64,000 bases of DNA from Trichoplax adhaerens. Its lineage: Eukaryota > Placozoa > Uniplacotomia > Trichoplacea > Trichoplacidae. The notes under the pieces are model-generated. The model had not been told where the DNA came from, ran no database searches, and saw only the letters and a list, made by a program, of their open reading frames with translations. The stretch spans positions 3,866,499 through 3,930,498 of the forward strand of contig NW_002060949.1 of the NCBI RefSeq assembly GCF_000150275.1, given 5' to 3'. Made by a program: the position numbers and the translations under genes. Shown here piece after piece: positions 61,951 to 64,000 of the stretch (within the stretch, counting starts at the first letter, position 1; each line of letters begins with the position of its first letter).

Positions 61951-63090
61951 AGTACTGAGAATAGCCCTAGTTAACAATTCTACTTTCTATTTGATTAAGA
62001 ATTAAGTGCAAGTATCTGTTTTCTGTCATTGTATCTAATGAAAGTTCTATTTATTAGATATGATCATCAAATACATATTTAACGATATCCGTATTTACAC
62101 AATAATAGAAAAAGCAAGAGATAAGCTACAAGCTCTTAGTAGTATTATGAATAGCCCTTGCTAACAATCCTACTTTTTATTTGATTAGAAATTGATTTCA
62201 AGCATCAGTTTTCAGACATTGTGCCTACTGCAAGTTCTATTTATTAGGTATGATTATCATCGAATACATATTTAATGGTATACGTATTTGTACGACGGAA
62301 GAAAAAACAAGAGACGAACTATATGCTCTTATTATTAATATGAAAAGCCCTTGTTAATAATTTTACTTTCTATTTAATTAGAAAATGAGTCCAAGAGTCA
62401 GTTTTCTGACATTGTACCTATTACAAGTTGTATTTACTAGATTTGATCATCAAATACATATTTAAAGGCATACATATTTATATAATAAAGGAAAAAAAAG
62501 AGGAGATGAGCTATAAGCTCTTGATAATATTATGAATAGCTCTCGTTAATAATTTCACTTTTTATTAGATTAGGAATTAAGTTCAAATATCCGTTTTCTG
62601 ATATTGTACTGATTATAAGCTCTATTTATTAGATTTGATCATCAAATACATATTTAATGGTATACATATTTGTATAATAATAGAAATAAAAACAAGAGAC
62701 GAACTACATGCTCTTGGTAGCATTATGAACAGCCCTTGCTAACAATTCTACTTTCTATTTGATTAGAAATTGAATATAAGTATCAGTTTTCTGACACTGT
62801 ACCTAATGCAAGCTCTATTTATTAGATATGATCATCAAATACATATTCAGTGATATACGTATTCGTATAATAGTAGAAAAACAAGAGGCGAGGTACATGC
62901 TCTTAGAGGTATATGAATAGCTCTAGTTAACAATTCTACTTTCTACTTGATTAGAAATTGAGTACAAGTATCAGTTTCTGATATTGTGCTTGTACAAGTT
63001 CTATTTATTAGATATGATGATCATCAAATAAATATTTCATGGTGTACATATTTCATAGAATAATGAAAGAGAAATAAGAGATGAACTAAT
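61951..63090. repeat. Six-copy tandem array, about 190-bp unit
   Basis: Units are marked by [AC]TAGCCCT or a close variant at 61961, 62151, 62344, 62536, 62730 and 62917 (spacing about 187-194). Each is followed by AACAAT[TC]CTACTTTCTATTTGATTA, an ATTTATTAGAT[AT]TGATCATCAAATA segment and a purine-rich AGAAAAA[AC]AAGAGA stretch. Copies differ by scattered substitutions and small indels. TGATCATCA is palindromic in every unit. No coding potential seen. Confidence 0.9.
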
Positions 63091-64000
63091 TTGTAAATAA
63101 AATGCGAAAGAGACAAAACACTATGCTAACTTACAGTGATTCTTCATTAACTATACGAGTTTCTATTTTATCTTATAAGTTTACAATCATAGTTATGCTG
63201 ATACTGCGTCGTATACTGTATGCCAAATATTGTCGCCCCCCAAAAGTTATACACAGGTATTATGGCTTTCTTCTCCATAGAATCAAGTCCTTTTCAATGC
63301 GCATTATTTGGCAATATTACACCACCAGTGGCACTCTAAATTCCATTCTATTTCATAAGTTTACGCTTTAACCAGCATACAGTTATTCCGTTTATTCCAA
63401 TGCCTAATTATAAGGTTCAAACTTTAGATAGGCGTCGCTGATTTTCCGATGGCCCATGTCTTCGATATACTAGAGATATGGTTTGCAGTACCTGCTTTGG
63501 TAAATATTTATCATCCAGTCTCAGCCAACATTACTATAATGCAAATCAACCTCTTAACCTAAAATAATCTAAGGTTAATATACAGCAGACACAGCATTGA
63601 TACACAAAAGTATTTGAAAAGAATTACATCATGGGATAATTTAGAGAGAGAATAAAGTAAAAATTACTCGTTATTGTGACTATACCAAGTCTTGATTTCA
63701 AATCATCCAGATGTCATATTACGCCGATGGGCTTATTCAGCAGGTGGAATAGGATAAAGAATCAAGATATTGACTCATATCCAATGGTAGAGAATATCCT
63801 GTAAATTAATCATTGTCCGGCTAAGATAAAAGATAAACTAAAGGTAGGTAGAACGAGTGTTATTGACTTTTTCCGACACACCATCAATCAGTAATTGCCT
63901 TTTGAACTATTATATTTTATTGCGACTCCATCGCCATCTCTACAGGTAGTGAAAGTTGAAAATTATGAAATTACATCATGTCACTGAATAACGTTAACAC
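63091..64000. other. Non-genic end of window
   Basis: One 89-codon plus-strand frame (63102-63371) has no recognisable features. No gene or repeat is supported, although an exon of a gene lying beyond the window cannot be excluded. Confidence 0.45.

Noticed and set aside
63102-63371. 89-codon plus-strand frame
   Set aside because: No motif, no splice context, and the composition looks non-coding.

Overview
The window is eukaryotic nuclear DNA, most consistent with an early-branching animal. I favour a placozoan (Trichoplax/Hoilungia type), with a cnidarian as the alternative. Reasons: the DNA is AT-rich; coding exons have clear GT-AG introns whose phases match; gene density is about one per 9 kb; and the set combines a class C (GABA-B-like) GPCR, a geminin-family protein (known only from animals) and a DEAH helicase fused to an RBR ubiquitin ligase. 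No tRNA, rRNA, CRISPR or bacterial operon structure was seen. The species assignment is inference.

Layout. 1-2,992: no gene seen. 2,993-6,084 (+): two-exon BED-finger/hAT transposase gene with an intact frame but a missing catalytic Asp; its intron holds a 110-bp tandem duplication with a tiny secreted-peptide-like ORF. 6,085-10,330: tandem repeats (151, about 82 and 135 bp units), then a more GC-rich stretch that is probably the promoter and 5' leader of the next gene. 10,954-16,518 (+): 1,649-aa DEAH helicase-RBR protein whose Walker A codon is split by an intron full of a 102-bp repeat. 16,519-21,386: intergenic. 21,387-35,172 (+): a 14-exon GABA-B-type receptor (765 aa), reconstructed exon by exon, with a 7.7-kb second intron. 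36,598-40,846 (-) and 45,198-46,853 (+): two divergently transcribed paralogues of a small multi-pass membrane protein ending in an LPxYN[D/E]I motif; the second has an apparent frameshift in its tail. A repeat block with GTACAGTAC palindromes and TGACGTCA sites lies between them. 48,433-50,146 (-): geminin-family gene. 52,786-55,034 (-): three-exon gene encoding what looks like four tandem hotdog (thioesterase-like) domains. 55,384-55,535: a GC-rich block able to fold as a cloverleaf, followed by nine T. 55,536-64,000: no gene seen, but a six-copy array of about 190 bp near the end.

The genes do not form one pathway. Themes are nucleic-acid handling (hAT-derived protein, helicase-RBR), membrane signalling (GABA-B-like receptor, membrane-protein pair), replication/cell-fate control (geminin) and probable acyl-thioester chemistry (hotdog protein). 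The strongest leads are the four-hotdog protein, the geminin with one heptad fewer, the frameshifted membrane paralogue, the catalytically altered but intact hAT gene, and the cloverleaf element.
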